Shown here: positions 6,559 through 15,450 of the stretch, in pieces
Numbering within the stretch: position 1 is the stretch's first letter
Layout of the letters: every line of letters starts with the position of its first letter
From: an uncultured Collinsella sp.
Lineage (GTDB): Bacteria; Actinomycetota; Coriobacteriia; Coriobacteriales; Coriobacteriaceae
DNA length: 64,000 nt
Assembly: GCA_902479135.1 (NCBI GenBank)
Contig: CABSNU010000010.1
Location: 3,389 to 67,388 of the forward strand
Direction of reading: 5' to 3'
The notes under the pieces: generated by a model
What the model was told of the DNA's origin: nothing
Database searches by the model: none
Seen by the model: only the letters and a program-made list of their open reading frames with translations
Translations under genes and position numbers: made by a program

Positions 6559-7926
6559 ATGCTTAAACGAAAAGCCTATGACAAACTACTAAAATGGAAG
6601 CATGAAAGCGCTGGTAAAACAGCACTTCTTATTGAAGGAGCCCACCGCGTCGGCAAGAGCACGCTTGCCCGCACGTTTGGAGAAACCGAATACAAGTCCT
6701 GCCTTGTCATTGATTTCTTTCAAGCACCTGCCGAAGTTAAGCAATATTTTGAGGACTATCGCACTGACTTCGACTCGCTCTTCCTCTATCTCTCGGTTTT
6801 CTATAACGTCAAACTCTATGAACACGAGACGCTTATCGTCTTTGACGAGGTCCAGATGTACCCGCAAGCACGCGGACTCATCAAGTATCTCGTTGCAGAC
6901 GGACGTTACGACTACATCGAAACTGGATCCCTGCTCAGCATCAAGCAGAACATTAAAGATATCGTCATCCCATCCGAGGAAGAGTCTCTGGAACTTGAGC
7001 CCCTCGACTTTGAGGAGTTTCTTTGGGGCATGGACGAAAAGGGGCTGGCCGATCTCATTCGCATGAGTTTTAACAAGATGAAGCCGCTCCCCGATGCCCT
7101 ACATCGCAGAGCGCTCTCCCTTATGCGCGAATACATGCTCGTAGGCGGCATGCCTGAGCCGGTATCCATCTATGTTGAACAGCGCGCTTTTGCGCCCGTC
7201 GACGCTTCGAAGCGCCGAATCGTCCAGCTCTATCGCAACGATATCTCTCGTTTTGCAACCGGTTACGAATTCAAAGTCGTCTCCGTACTCGATGGCATCC
7301 CGGGTCAGCTCTCTAGGCACGAAAAACGATTCAAGCTTTCCTCACTTGATAAAAACGCACGCATGCGCACCTACGAAGAGGCCTTCTTTTGGCTGGCAGA
7401 CGCGCGAATTGCCAATATCTGCTATGCCGCAAGCGAACCGAGCGTGGGCCTTTCACTCAGCATGGAGCAAACGGCTCTCAAGTGCTACATGGCAGACACC
7501 GGCCTGCTTGTAACGCTTGCCTTCTCTGACAACAACGATACCGATGAAGACGTTTACAGGGCCGTGCTTCGCGGCGACATCGGATTGAACGAAGGAATGC
7601 TTACCGAAAACTACGTTGCCCAATCTCTAAAGGCCAATGGACACAGGCTCTTCTTTTATTTCCAAAGCGGAAAGAAGGAGGGGGAGGAGCGCATGGAAAT
7701 CGACTTCCTCGTTACCCGACCCTATGTCAATGCCGCCGGAAAGCCGCGCATCAGCCCCATCGAAGTTAAGTCGCCACGCAGATACGGAACCATCTCCCTC
7801 GACCGATTCCGCGCGCGCTTTAACAAGAAGATTGGGATGGCTTACGTGTTGCACCCTAAACAACTCGAGTGGGATGCCGAAGCGCAGCTGGCACATCTTC
7901 CGTTGTATATGGCCTTTTGCTTGTAG
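6559..7926 (+). CDS. AAA-type ATPase with C-terminal DUF4143 domain
   Basis: 455 aa. The N-terminal P-loop GAHRVGKST lies at residues about 27-35, Walker B is in LIVFDEVQMYPQAR, and a sensor-like stretch ETGSLLSI follows. The C-terminal half carries the DUF4143 signature, with a nuclease-like E-x-D-F ... I-E-V-K-S arrangement (MEIDFLVTRP, then SPIEVKSPRRYG) resembling PD-(D/E)XK folds. Members are common in accessory DNA of gut bacteria; their role is not established. The frame allows GTG at 6544, but ATG at 6559 has GAGG correctly placed. GC content is lower than the flanks, which hints at horizontal acquisition. It is a single gene with no partner visible. Confidence 0.85.
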   Translation: MLKRKAYDKLLKWKHESAGKTALLIEGAHRVGKSTLARTFGETEYKSCLVIDFFQAPAEVKQYFEDYRTDFDSLFLYLSVFYNVKLYEHETLIVFDEVQMYPQARGLIKYLVADGRYDYIETGSLLSIKQNIKDIVIPSEEESLELEPLDFEEFLWGMDEKGLADLIRMSFNKMKPLPDALHRRALSLMREYMLVGGMPEPVSIYVEQRAFAPVDASKRRIVQLYRNDISRFATGYEFKVVSVLDGIPGQLSRHEKRFKLSSLDKNARMRTYEEAFFWLADARIANICYAASEPSVGLSLSMEQTALKCYMADTGLLVTLAFSDNNDTDEDVYRAVLRGDIGLNEGMLTENYVAQSLKANGHRLFFYFQSGKKEGEERMEIDFLVTRPYVNAAGKPRISPIEVKSPRRYGTISLDRFRARFNKKIGMAYVLHPKQLEWDAEAQLAHLPLYMAFCL

Positions 7927-7965
7927 AGACCTCTCTACGAATGGATGCCGTGAGAGACGCAGGCC

Positions 7966-8826
7966 TCACTCGCTTGCTTTTGCTTGGTCCCACAGGTCGT
8001 TGAGTTGAGCGGTTGAGCAGGCGGCGAGGTCATCGCCCGCCTCGTGCACGGCGGCCTCCATCGCGGCCCAGCGACGGCGAAACTTGGCCGTGCTCGCGCG
8101 CAGGGCGCTCTCGGCGTCGATGCCCTCTTTGCGCGCAACGTTGACCAGGGCAAAGAGCAGGTCGCCAAACTCCATCTCGCGCTCGGGCGTTCCGGGGGCC
8201 TCGGCCTCAAACTCGGCACGCTCCTCGGCGACCTCGTCCCACACATCCTGGACCGTCTCCCACTCAAAGCCCACGGCAGCCGCCTTGCGCGACACCTTCT
8301 GTGCCTGCATCAGCGCCGGCAGATGCGTGGGCACGCCGTCGAGCAGACCCTCGGGCGCAGCCTCGCCCGCCGCCACGGCCTTGTCCTTGGCAGCCTTCTC
8401 GGCAAGCTTGACCTCGTCCCAGATCTTGAGCACCTCGTCGGAGCTGTCGGCGTCCGCATCGCCAAACACGTGTGGGTGGCGGCGGATGAGCTTGGCGTCG
8501 ATATCGCGTGTCACATCGGCCAGCGTAAACTCACCGGCGTCCGCCGCAATCTGCGCATGCAACACTACCTGCATGAGCACGTCGCCCAGCTCCTCGCGCA
8601 GATGCGTGGCATCGTCGGCCTCGATGCAATCGAGCGCCTCGTAGGCCTCCTCGATCATGTTTTTGCCAATGCTGCGGTGCGTCTGCTCGCGGTCCCACGG
8701 GCAGCCATCGGGCTGACGCAGGCACCAGATGGTCTGCACCAGATGCTGCAGATCGGCCGATGCATCTACCAGCGTGGACAGGTCGCGCGAACCCTCGGCA
8801 TTTTGCTGAGCCATGTGCTGCGCCAT
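7966..8826 (-). CDS. mazG: Nucleoside triphosphate pyrophosphohydrolase MazG
   Basis: 286 aa with two MazG modules. The N-terminal one (residues about 25-110) has CPWDREQTHRSIGKNMIEEAYE and the EELGDVLMQVVLH metal-binding helix. The second (about 190-260) has VGFEWETVQDVWDEVAEE and EFGDLLFALVNVAR. MazG hydrolyses NTPs to NMP and pyrophosphate, clearing aberrant nucleotides. ATG at 8826 follows GGAGGAGG; a longer frame to 8934 overlaps the upstream gene and is rejected. The gap to the preceding YfcE-like gene is 2 bp, so the two are co-transcribed and probably translationally coupled. Confidence 0.93.
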   Translation of the reverse strand: MAQHMAQQNAEGSRDLSTLVDASADLQHLVQTIWCLRQPDGCPWDREQTHRSIGKNMIEEAYEALDCIEADDATHLREELGDVLMQVVLHAQIAADAGEFTLADVTRDIDAKLIRRHPHVFGDADADSSDEVLKIWDEVKLAEKAAKDKAVAAGEAAPEGLLDGVPTHLPALMQAQKVSRKAAAVGFEWETVQDVWDEVAEERAEFEAEAPGTPEREMEFGDLLFALVNVARKEGIDAESALRASTAKFRRRWAAMEAAVHEAGDDLAACSTAQLNDLWDQAKASE

Positions 8827-8828
8827 GG

Positions 8829-9377
8829 TTATTCCTCCTCCAGGACCACGTGACGGAACGCGCCGCCCTCGTAGATGCCGTAGCTGTGCGTGCCGTCCTT
8901 GGGGATGCTCACGCTGCCGGGGTTGAAGAGCCACAGACCCGGGTGCGCCTCGCTTTCCTCGTTAACCTTGATGTGCGTGTGGCCGTAGACGAGCGCGGAG
9001 CCCTCGGGCAGCGCGGGCGCGTGGTCGACGCTGTTGTGCATGCCGGCGCCAAAGACGTGACCGTGCGTCAGGAACAGCTCGCGGCCGGTCTCGTCGAACA
9101 GCGTGGCGTAGTCCGCCATGACGGGAAAGTCGAGCACCATCTGGTCGACCTCGGCGTCACAGTTGCCACGCACCGCGATGATGCGGTCGGCCAGGGCGTT
9201 GAGCAGCGGAATCACACGCTTGGGGGCGTAGTCGCGCGGCAGGTCGTTGCGCGGGCCGTGGTAGAGCAGGTCGCCCAGCAGCACAATGCGGTCGGGCTGC
9301 TCGGACTCGATGGCGGCGACCAGGCGCTCGGTCCAATATGCCGAGCCGTGGATGTCGGAAGCGATGAGGTATTTCAT
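8829..9377 (-). CDS. YfcE-type metallophosphoesterase
   Basis: 182 aa. The calcineurin-like metal motifs are complete: SDIHGS at residues about 7-12, GDLLYHGP, RGNCDAE, LTHGH and GHTHIK. YfcE-family enzymes are cytoplasmic Mn-dependent phosphodiesterases of uncertain physiological substrate. ATG at 9377 is preceded by GAAAGGA; the frame continues upstream but without conserved sequence. It lies directly upstream of mazG (2 bp) and downstream of the LarC-like gene (55 bp) on the same strand. This pairing with mazG is compatible with a small housekeeping-nucleotide unit. Confidence 0.9.
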   Translation of the reverse strand: MKYLIASDIHGSAYWTERLVAAIESEQPDRIVLLGDLLYHGPRNDLPRDYAPKRVIPLLNALADRIIAVRGNCDAEVDQMVLDFPVMADYATLFDETGRELFLTHGHVFGAGMHNSVDHAPALPEGSALVYGHTHIKVNEESEAHPGLWLFNPGSVSIPKDGTHSYGIYEGGAFRHVVLEEE

Positions 9378-9432
9378 GGTGGTCCTTTCGGGTGGGGTGG
9401 ATATGACTGGGCGCGGGATGTCGCCGGCCGCG

Positions 9433-9918
9433 CTATTCAAATCGCAGTGCCGCGCTCTGGGCCGCCTGCATCACGCGTTGGAGCGGCACGTTGTGCTCAC
9501 GGGCAAGACGGGCGCAATCCTCGTACTCGGGAGCCGCGCGCTCGCTGCCGTCGGGCAGGGTGGCTACTTTGACGGCCACCTCGCCCCAAGGCGTCGCCAC
9601 CTGCTCAAAACGACGCGGCAGACAGACGCGCTCCATAACCTGGCGGCGGATGCCGTTGGTCGTGGTTTCCAAAAAGATGATCATCTGCAGACGGTCAATG
9701 TCCTCGCGGGCGCAGATTACCTGCAGCTGCCAGCCGGGACGACCTTTTTTGCAGTAGAGGGGCAGCCAGTGCACTTCGCGGGCACCCGCCTCGCGCAAGC
9801 GGTCGGCGGCATAGGCGAGTACCTCGGGCGACGCATCGTCGATGTCGCACTCCAGCTTGACGATGGTTTCGGGCGCATCGGTCTCGCGGGACAGCGGAGA
9901 TTTGCTATCGCATGGCAT
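9433..9918 (-). CDS. LarC-like nickel insertion protein, C-terminal domain only
   Basis: 161 aa resembling the second half (LarC2) of the nickel-pincer cofactor protein LarC, formerly DUF111: VKLECDIDDASPEVLAYAADRL, EVHWLPLYCKKGRPGWQLQVIC, then TTTNGIRRQVMERVCLPRR and EYEDCARLAREHNVPL. In Lactobacillus plantarum, LarC1 and LarC2 are joined by programmed frameshifting to insert nickel into the lactate racemase cofactor. Here no LarC1 part, larA, larB or larE is nearby, and the sequence upstream shows no continuation. It may be a free-standing domain or a remnant; the open frame and ribosome-binding site (AAAGGA) argue for expression. Confidence 0.72.
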   Translation of the reverse strand: MPCDSKSPLSRETDAPETIVKLECDIDDASPEVLAYAADRLREAGAREVHWLPLYCKKGRPGWQLQVICAREDIDRLQMIIFLETTTNGIRRQVMERVCLPRRFEQVATPWGEVAVKVATLPDGSERAAPEYEDCARLAREHNVPLQRVMQAAQSAALRFE

Positions 9919-10024
9919 ACGGTCCGGATCCTTTCAGCGCGGGCTCGTTTTGTTCACCCAAACGCTAGCACATCGGACGTGGCACAGGCATGACTTTCGT
10001 CCATCGCCGCCCTCGCCCCTATCT

Positions 10025-10089
10025 AAACATGTACATCAGCCTCCAAACATGTCATTTTTTGTCGGTTTTGGAGGCTGACGTACATGTTT
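10025..10089. repeat. Hairpin repeat, copy 1 (in the 9919-10302 gap)
   Basis: Arms 10025-10047 and 10067-10089 pair at 22 of 23 positions. The loop begins CATGTCATTTTTTG. A second copy at 14334-14398 has the same arms and the same loop start, so this is a dispersed family and not a private terminator. It lies in the divergent gap between the LarC-like gene (minus) and the CydDC-like gene (plus). The rest of this 384-bp gap shows only promoter-like AT-rich sequence. Confidence 0.82.
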
Positions 10090-10302
10090 CGGAGCGGGGC
10101 CGTACGCGATCAGAATTGCGCCTGCACTCCGTCCACCACAAAGTTCGCCGCACTCAACAATTTTGAACTTTCTACGCAGTTCATCGGCCAAAAAATAACC
10201 CTCGGCATACTTACCCGCTGCACGATGTTACTCTAGTTGCATTAGGCTAACTAAGCGGCTGCCGAGGACCCCGCCCGGCACCGTTACGGCATAGGAGGTT
10301 TC

Positions 10303-13300
10303 ATGTTCGAGAAGCGGCTCTTCTCCCTGGTTCCGCAGGCAACGCCCTACATTATGGCAAGCGTCCTGTTTAAGTGGATCGCGCTCATGGCAAACATCAC
10401 GGTGATGTGGGTGCTTGCGCGCATCTTGGGCGGCATCGTCACGGACGGTCTTTCCGCCGCGCTCGCCGTCGACGCCCTCGCACAGACGGCCTTGCCGCTC
10501 GCCGCCGCCATCATCGTGCGCGCCGCCTCCATCTACCTGGCCCAACGCGCCGGCGACAAGGCCGCGTTCGAGGCCGTCCGCCGCGTGCGCTCGCTCGTCT
10601 ACGACAAGCTCACCGCACTCGGCCCCTCCTACACCGAGACCGTCCCCACCGCCGAGGCCGTCCAGACCAGCGTCGAGGGCGCCACGCAACTCCAGGTGTA
10701 CTTTGGCGGTTACCTGCCGCAGCTCTTCTTTGCCGGCTTGGCACCCATCACGCTGTTTGTGCCGCTCGCGGGCCAGGCGGGTCTTCCCGCCGCGCTGCTG
10801 CTCGCCTGCGTTCCGGTCATCCCCGTCTCCATTATGATGGTCATGCGCAACGCCAAAAAGATCGGTGCCGAGTACTGGGGCAGCTACGTCGACCTGGGCG
10901 GCATGTTCCTGGAGGCCGTGCAGGGTCTCACCACCCTTAAGGTCTACCAGGTCGATCGCAGCTGGCACGAGCGTATCAACGCCGAGTCCGAGCGTTTTCG
11001 CACGGCGACCATGCGCCTGCTGGTGATGCAGCTGCGCTCCATTTGCGTTATGGACCTGGTCGTCTATATGGGCGCCGCGCTCGGCATTATCGTAGCCGTG
11101 CTGCAGCTCGCCACGGGCAAGATTGGCTTTGAGGCGGCCTTCCTCATCGTCTTTCTGTCGCAGGAGTTCTTTTTGCCCATGCGCCGCTTGGGTTCGCTGT
11201 TTCACACGGCCATGAACGGCATGGCGGCCTCACGACGCATGTTTGGCATCCTGGATACGCCCGAGCCCGAGCGCGGCGATGTTGAGCTTGACGGTCGCGG
11301 CGATATCGAGCTCGCGGGCGTGAGCTACGCATACGGTGACCGCACGGTGCTGGACAGCGCCAGCGCGACCATTGCGCACGGCTCGCTCGTGGCACTCGTG
11401 GGCGAAAGCGGCGGCGGCAAGTCCACGCTCGCGGGGATTATCGCGGGCCGCAAGGGTGCCTACCGTGGCAGCGTGCGCATCGGCGGCGTCGAGCTGCGCG
11501 ATGTCACGGCCGCCTCACTCATGCGCGCCGTCACCCTGGTGCCCACCAACGGCTACCTGTTTGCCGGCACCTTGCGCGACAACCTGCTGCTCGCCCAGCC
11601 CAATGCCACCGATACCGAGCTTTTGCGCGCGCTCGACCGCACGCGCGTGGCGGCCTTTGTGCAGGCCAACGGCGGGCTCGACATGGTGATTAACGAGGGC
11701 GGCACCAACCTTTCGGGCGGCCAGCGCCAACGCGTGTGCATGGCCCGCGCCCTGCTGCACGACTCGCCGATCTATGTGTTTGACGAGGCTACGAGCAACG
11801 TCGATGCCGCAAGCGAAGCCGCGATCGGCGAGGTCATCGCGTCGCTTGCCGGCGGGCACACTGTAATTGTGGTGGCACACCGCCTGTCGACGATCGTAGA
11901 CGCCGATCAGATCCTGGTGCTGGAGCGTGGCCGTATTGCCGAGCACGGGACTCACGGCGAGCTCTTGGCCACCGCGGGCGCCTATGCGCGCATGTGGAAC
12001 AGCCAGGAGCAGCTCTCGGCATATGCGTATGCGGAGGGTGATGCCGAGGATGCCGGCGCGGTTGAGGCTGTTGACGGCAGCGCCGCCTGTACCGATGGCC
12101 TCAACGGTGCCGGCTCGTCTTCCGCTGCCGCGGCGCCTGACTCCGGCCGCGCCCGTCGCTCGGCGCCGTCCATCATGTGGCGCATGATGGGGCTCGTCCG
12201 ACCGCTTGCCGGCTGGCTTGTGCTAGCCGTCGCGCTGGGCAGCATTGGCATGCTCACCGCCGCGTTCGTGCCGGCCTTTGGCGCCCTTGGCCTTATGGCC
12301 GCGCTGGGCCGCAACGCCTTGGGGCTTGGTCTTATCGCAGCATGCGCGGCCTGCGCCGCCTGCGGCATCGCACGCGGGCCGCTCCACTACGGCGAGCAGC
12401 TCTGCAACCATTACATCGCATTCCGCCTGCTCGCACACATTCGCGACCTGGTGTTTGGCGCCCTGCGCCGGCTCGCCCCCGCCAAGCTCGAGGGCCGCGG
12501 CAAGGGCGAGCTCGTGAGCCTGGTCACCTCGGATATCGAGCTGCTCGAGGTCTTCTACGCGCACACCATCTCGCCCATTGCCATCGCTCTGGTCTGCACC
12601 GTTGCGTTTGAGGGCTTTTTGCTGGCTGTGAGCCCCGAGCTCGCGGGCATCGCGCTCGTGGCCTACGCGGTCCTGGGCGTGCTGCTGCCTCTGGCTTCGG
12701 CCAAGGCATGCGGCACCACCGGCCGCCAGAGCCGCGAGGGCGCCGGTAAGCTGGGCGCCTTTGTGCTCGACAGTCTACGCGGCGCGTCCGAGACTATCCA
12801 ATTTGCCGGTGGCGCCGATCGCAGCCGTGCCCTGGGCAAACTGACCGAGCAAGTCGGCGCCGTGGACGCGCGCCTCAAGCGCCGTCAGGCGGCCAGCGAG
12901 GCCGTAGCCGATGCGCTTATTCTTGCGGCCAATCTGGTGATGCTCGGGCGTGCGCTGCAGCTGGTGTCTGCGGGAACGATTGATTTTGCTGCAGCGTTTG
13001 TCGCCGTCTTTACCTTTGTGTCGTCGTTTGGCTCGGTGATGGCCGTGAGCCGCCTGGGCGCCTCACTGCAGGAGACGCTCGCCTCGGGCGCACGCGTGCT
13101 CGATTTGCTCGACGAGCGGCCCCAGTGCGCCGAGGTCGCCGATGGACAGGACGTTGAGTTTGCCGGCGCCGCAGCCGAGCATGTGAGCTTTAGCTATGCG
13201 GGCGGCGTGGACGCGGGCGGTGCGGGTGCCACAGAGCAGGCCGCGAACGACACCGCTGCGAGTCTCATCCTCGACGACGTGACCTGCACCTTTGCGCCCG

Positions 13301-13869
13301 GCACCACGACCTGCATCATGGGGCGCTCGGGCTCGGGCAAGTCGACGCTGCTTAAACTGCTCATGCGCTTTTGGGACCCCGCAGCCGGCACCATCACGGT
13401 GAGCGGCGTCGATGCCCGCCACATCAACACGGCGAGCCTGCGCAGCCACGAGGCCTATATGACCCAGGACACACATCTGTTCTGCGGCACCGTACGCGAG
13501 AATCTGCTGGTCGCGCACGCCAACGCCACCGATGCCGAGCTGCTCGACGCTTGCCGCTCCGCCTCACTCACCACGCTCATCGACCGTCTGCCGCAGGGAC
13601 TCGACACGCCCGTTGCCGAGCTGGGCGACTCGCTTTCGGGCGGCGAGCGCCAGCGCATCGGCCTTGCGCGCATCTTCCTCAACGACGCACCCTTCATCTT
13701 GCTCGACGAACCCACCAGCGCACTCGATGCCCTCAACGAGGCGTCCGTGATGCAGGCGATCGACGAGCTCAAGCGCCGCGGCAAGACCATTGTGCTCGTG
13801 AGCCACCGTGCCAGCACCTGCGCGTTTGCCGATTTCTCGCTTTCGGTCGAGCACGGGAGGCTGAGCTAA
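10303..13869 (+). CDS. Fused CydD-CydC-like heterodimeric ABC exporter
   Basis: 1188 aa, two complete ABC half-transporters in one chain. The first has membrane segments at residues about 15-320, Walker A GESGGGKST at 367, LSGGQRQR at about 469 and YVFDEATSNVD. The second has membrane segments from about 620, Walker A GRSGSGKST at 1007, LSGGERQR at about 1111 and ILLDEPTSALD. The order and the first-half sequence resemble CydD then CydC, which export cysteine and glutathione and are required for cytochrome bd assembly. The two are usually separate genes. No cydAB is present in the window. The YgbA-type gene overlaps its stop by one base, indicating coupled translation. Confidence 0.85.
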   Translation: MFEKRLFSLVPQATPYIMASVLFKWIALMANITVMWVLARILGGIVTDGLSAALAVDALAQTALPLAAAIIVRAASIYLAQRAGDKAAFEAVRRVRSLVYDKLTALGPSYTETVPTAEAVQTSVEGATQLQVYFGGYLPQLFFAGLAPITLFVPLAGQAGLPAALLLACVPVIPVSIMMVMRNAKKIGAEYWGSYVDLGGMFLEAVQGLTTLKVYQVDRSWHERINAESERFRTATMRLLVMQLRSICVMDLVVYMGAALGIIVAVLQLATGKIGFEAAFLIVFLSQEFFLPMRRLGSLFHTAMNGMAASRRMFGILDTPEPERGDVELDGRGDIELAGVSYAYGDRTVLDSASATIAHGSLVALVGESGGGKSTLAGIIAGRKGAYRGSVRIGGVELRDVTAASLMRAVTLVPTNGYLFAGTLRDNLLLAQPNATDTELLRALDRTRVAAFVQANGGLDMVINEGGTNLSGGQRQRVCMARALLHDSPIYVFDEATSNVDAASEAAIGEVIASLAGGHTVIVVAHRLSTIVDADQILVLERGRIAEHGTHGELLATAGAYARMWNSQEQLSAYAYAEGDAEDAGAVEAVDGSAACTDGLNGAGSSSAAAAPDSGRARRSAPSIMWRMMGLVRPLAGWLVLAVALGSIGMLTAAFVPAFGALGLMAALGRNALGLGLIAACAACAACGIARGPLHYGEQLCNHYIAFRLLAHIRDLVFGALRRLAPAKLEGRGKGELVSLVTSDIELLEVFYAHTISPIAIALVCTVAFEGFLLAVSPELAGIALVAYAVLGVLLPLASAKACGTTGRQSREGAGKLGAFVLDSLRGASETIQFAGGADRSRALGKLTEQVGAVDARLKRRQAASEAVADALILAANLVMLGRALQLVSAGTIDFAAAFVAVFTFVSSFGSVMAVSRLGASLQETLASGARVLDLLDERPQCAEVADGQDVEFAGAAAEHVSFSYAGGVDAGGAGATEQAANDTAASLILDDVTCTFAPGTTTCIMGRSGSGKSTLLKLLMRFWDPAAGTITVSGVDARHINTASLRSHEAYMTQDTHLFCGTVRENLLVAHANATDAELLDACRSASLTTLIDRLPQGLDTPVAELGDSLSGGERQRIGLARIFLNDAPFILLDEPTSALDALNEASVMQAIDELKRRGKTIVLVSHRASTCAFADFSLSVEHGRLS

Positions 13870-14288
13870 TGGCGCGCCCGGTCGACACACCGGAGCTGGC
13901 ACGCAAGCGCGAGCGCGAGGCTCAAATGGTGTCGCAGATGATTGCGCTGTGGTGTCGTGGGCATCATGGCGGCGGGCATGCGGTCGAGCAGGCTGGCGAC
14001 GATGAGCCTGTGCGCGTGAAGCTCGGCCTTCGGACCATTACGCTCTGCCCCACTTGCGCCGAACTGCAGAAATACGCCGTCGCGCGCATTGAGCGCTGCC
14101 CGCACATGGGTACCAAGACATTTTGCTCGGCCTGTCCTTCGCATTGTTACCGGCCTGCCATGCGCGAGAAGATCCGCGAGGTCATGCGCTGGTCAGGACC
14201 GCGCGTGATCCGCTATCGCCCCATCACCGCCGTGAGACACGCAATGGTAACGGTGCAGGTCAAACGTGTGGCGGCACGAAGCAAGTAG
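13869..14288 (+). CDS. YgbA-type (nitrous-oxide-stimulated promoter family) protein
   Basis: 139 aa. The Cys-rich signature fits the YgbA_NO family: ALWCRGHHG, LCPTCAELQKYAVARIERCPHMGTK, then FCSACPSHCYRPAMREKIREVMRWSGPR. The Cys/His pattern suggests metal or Fe-S binding. E. coli YgbA is part of the nitric-oxide (NsrR) regulon and supports growth after NO stress; that is family knowledge. The stop of the CydDC-like gene and this ATG overlap in TAATG, so the two are translationally coupled. CydDC is also linked to NO tolerance and cytochrome bd, so the pairing makes functional sense. The longer frame from 13371 is an artefact inside the ABC gene. Confidence 0.85.
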   Translation: MARPVDTPELARKREREAQMVSQMIALWCRGHHGGGHAVEQAGDDEPVRVKLGLRTITLCPTCAELQKYAVARIERCPHMGTKTFCSACPSHCYRPAMREKIREVMRWSGPRVIRYRPITAVRHAMVTVQVKRVAARSK

Positions 14289-14333
14289 TCGCCGGCGCCG
14301 GCACGCGCCGCCCCGCCCCACGCCGCCCCATCC

Positions 14334-14398
14334 AAACATGTACATCAGCCTCCAAACATGTCATTTTTTGCAGCTTTTGGAGGCTGATGTACACGTTT
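14334..14398. repeat. Hairpin repeat, copy 2
   Basis: Arms 14334-14356 and 14376-14398 pair at all but one position, with a loop starting CATGTCATTTTTTG as in copy 1 at 10025-10089. It lies 45 bp behind the YgbA-type stop and could end that transcript. However, copy 1 sits in a promoter region, so terminator function is not the common denominator. Confidence 0.82.
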
Positions 14399-14536
14399 TG
14401 AAAACGCAAGCGGGACGGCTCTCCAACCTCATACGCCGCCTGCCCTTTCCAGTCGATTTCGGCCCCCGACGTGCCCGGCGCGTCGGGGACAGCGTCGTTA
14501 CAATGGAACGGATTCGCTTGACGCAAAGGAGCCGCC

Positions 14537-15448
14537 ATGTCTGCCTGCCCGCTGGTCGATTGCCATACCCACACCTCGTTCTCGGACGGACATGCCACGT
14601 TTGAGGACAACGTCCGCGCCGCCGCTGCGGCCGGCTGCCGTGTCATGGTCTCGACCGACCACCTCACCCTGCCCGCCAGCATGGACGCCAACTGCGAAGT
14701 GCAGGTTGCCGAGGGCGACCTGACGGCGCATTGCCTGGCATTTGAGGACGCCCACAGGCTTGCCGCGCAGATCGCGCCCGAGCTCGCGCTTATCTATGGA
14801 TTTGAATGCGATTGGTACAAAGATTGCGAGCCTTTGGTTGAGCGTTGGTCCGCGGGTGCCGTTGTACGCCTGGGCAGCGTGCATTGGATTGGCGACCCGG
14901 GCGATATTGCGGCAGGCGCCGCGGGCACGGCGGGAACGGAGAACGTCGCTCGCCCCGATACGCCCGACTCGCTCTGCGGGTGGATCGACGACGACACTAA
15001 CCTACATGTTTGGGAAAACCTGGGGGTACACGGCGTGTGGGAGCGCTATGTCGACGACTGGTGCCACGCCTGCGAAAGCTCACTCAACTTTGACGTGATG
15101 GCCCACCCCGACCTGGTCATGCGCTTTTCGAAGGAAGGCTTCGCGCCCGACTTTGACCCCGCGCCGTTTTGGGGGCAGATGGCCGAGTGCGCTCACGACA
15201 CTGGTCGCCGCGTTGAGGTCTCGACCGCCGCGCCGCGCAAGGGCTTGGACGACTACTATCCCGCGACCGGCCTTTTGCGCTGCTTTGCCCATGCCGAGGT
15301 GCCCATTACCTTTGGCTCGGACGCGCACCGCGCCTGCGATATCTGCTGGAACATCCGCGAGGCCCAAGCCCATGCCTACGACTGCGGCTACCGAACCTTC
15401 GACATCCCCCACGCCACCGGCGAATGGGAACCCACACCCCTCGCCTAA
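14537..15448 (+). CDS. PHP-domain histidinol-phosphatase (HisJ/HisK type)
   Basis: 303 aa. PHP metal motifs are DCHTHTSFSDGH at residues about 8-19, STDHLTLP, GFECDWY, then MAHPDLVMRF and FGSDAHRACD. This is the family that dephosphorylates histidinol phosphate in bacteria lacking the HAD-type enzyme. The gene is convergent with the his operon, stopping 3 bp from the end of hisE, and fills the one step otherwise missing from the cluster. ATG follows AAGGAG. A general PHP phosphatase cannot be excluded, but the neighbourhood makes the histidine role very likely. Confidence 0.87.
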   Translation: MSACPLVDCHTHTSFSDGHATFEDNVRAAAAAGCRVMVSTDHLTLPASMDANCEVQVAEGDLTAHCLAFEDAHRLAAQIAPELALIYGFECDWYKDCEPLVERWSAGAVVRLGSVHWIGDPGDIAAGAAGTAGTENVARPDTPDSLCGWIDDDTNLHVWENLGVHGVWERYVDDWCHACESSLNFDVMAHPDLVMRFSKEGFAPDFDPAPFWGQMAECAHDTGRRVEVSTAAPRKGLDDYYPATGLLRCFAHAEVPITFGSDAHRACDICWNIREAQAHAYDCGYRTFDIPHATGEWEPTPLA

Positions 15449-15450
15449 GA

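Noticed and set aside
10228..11205. 325-aa minus-strand frame
   Set aside because: Antisense to the CydDC-like gene, His/Gly/Asp-rich, no domain.
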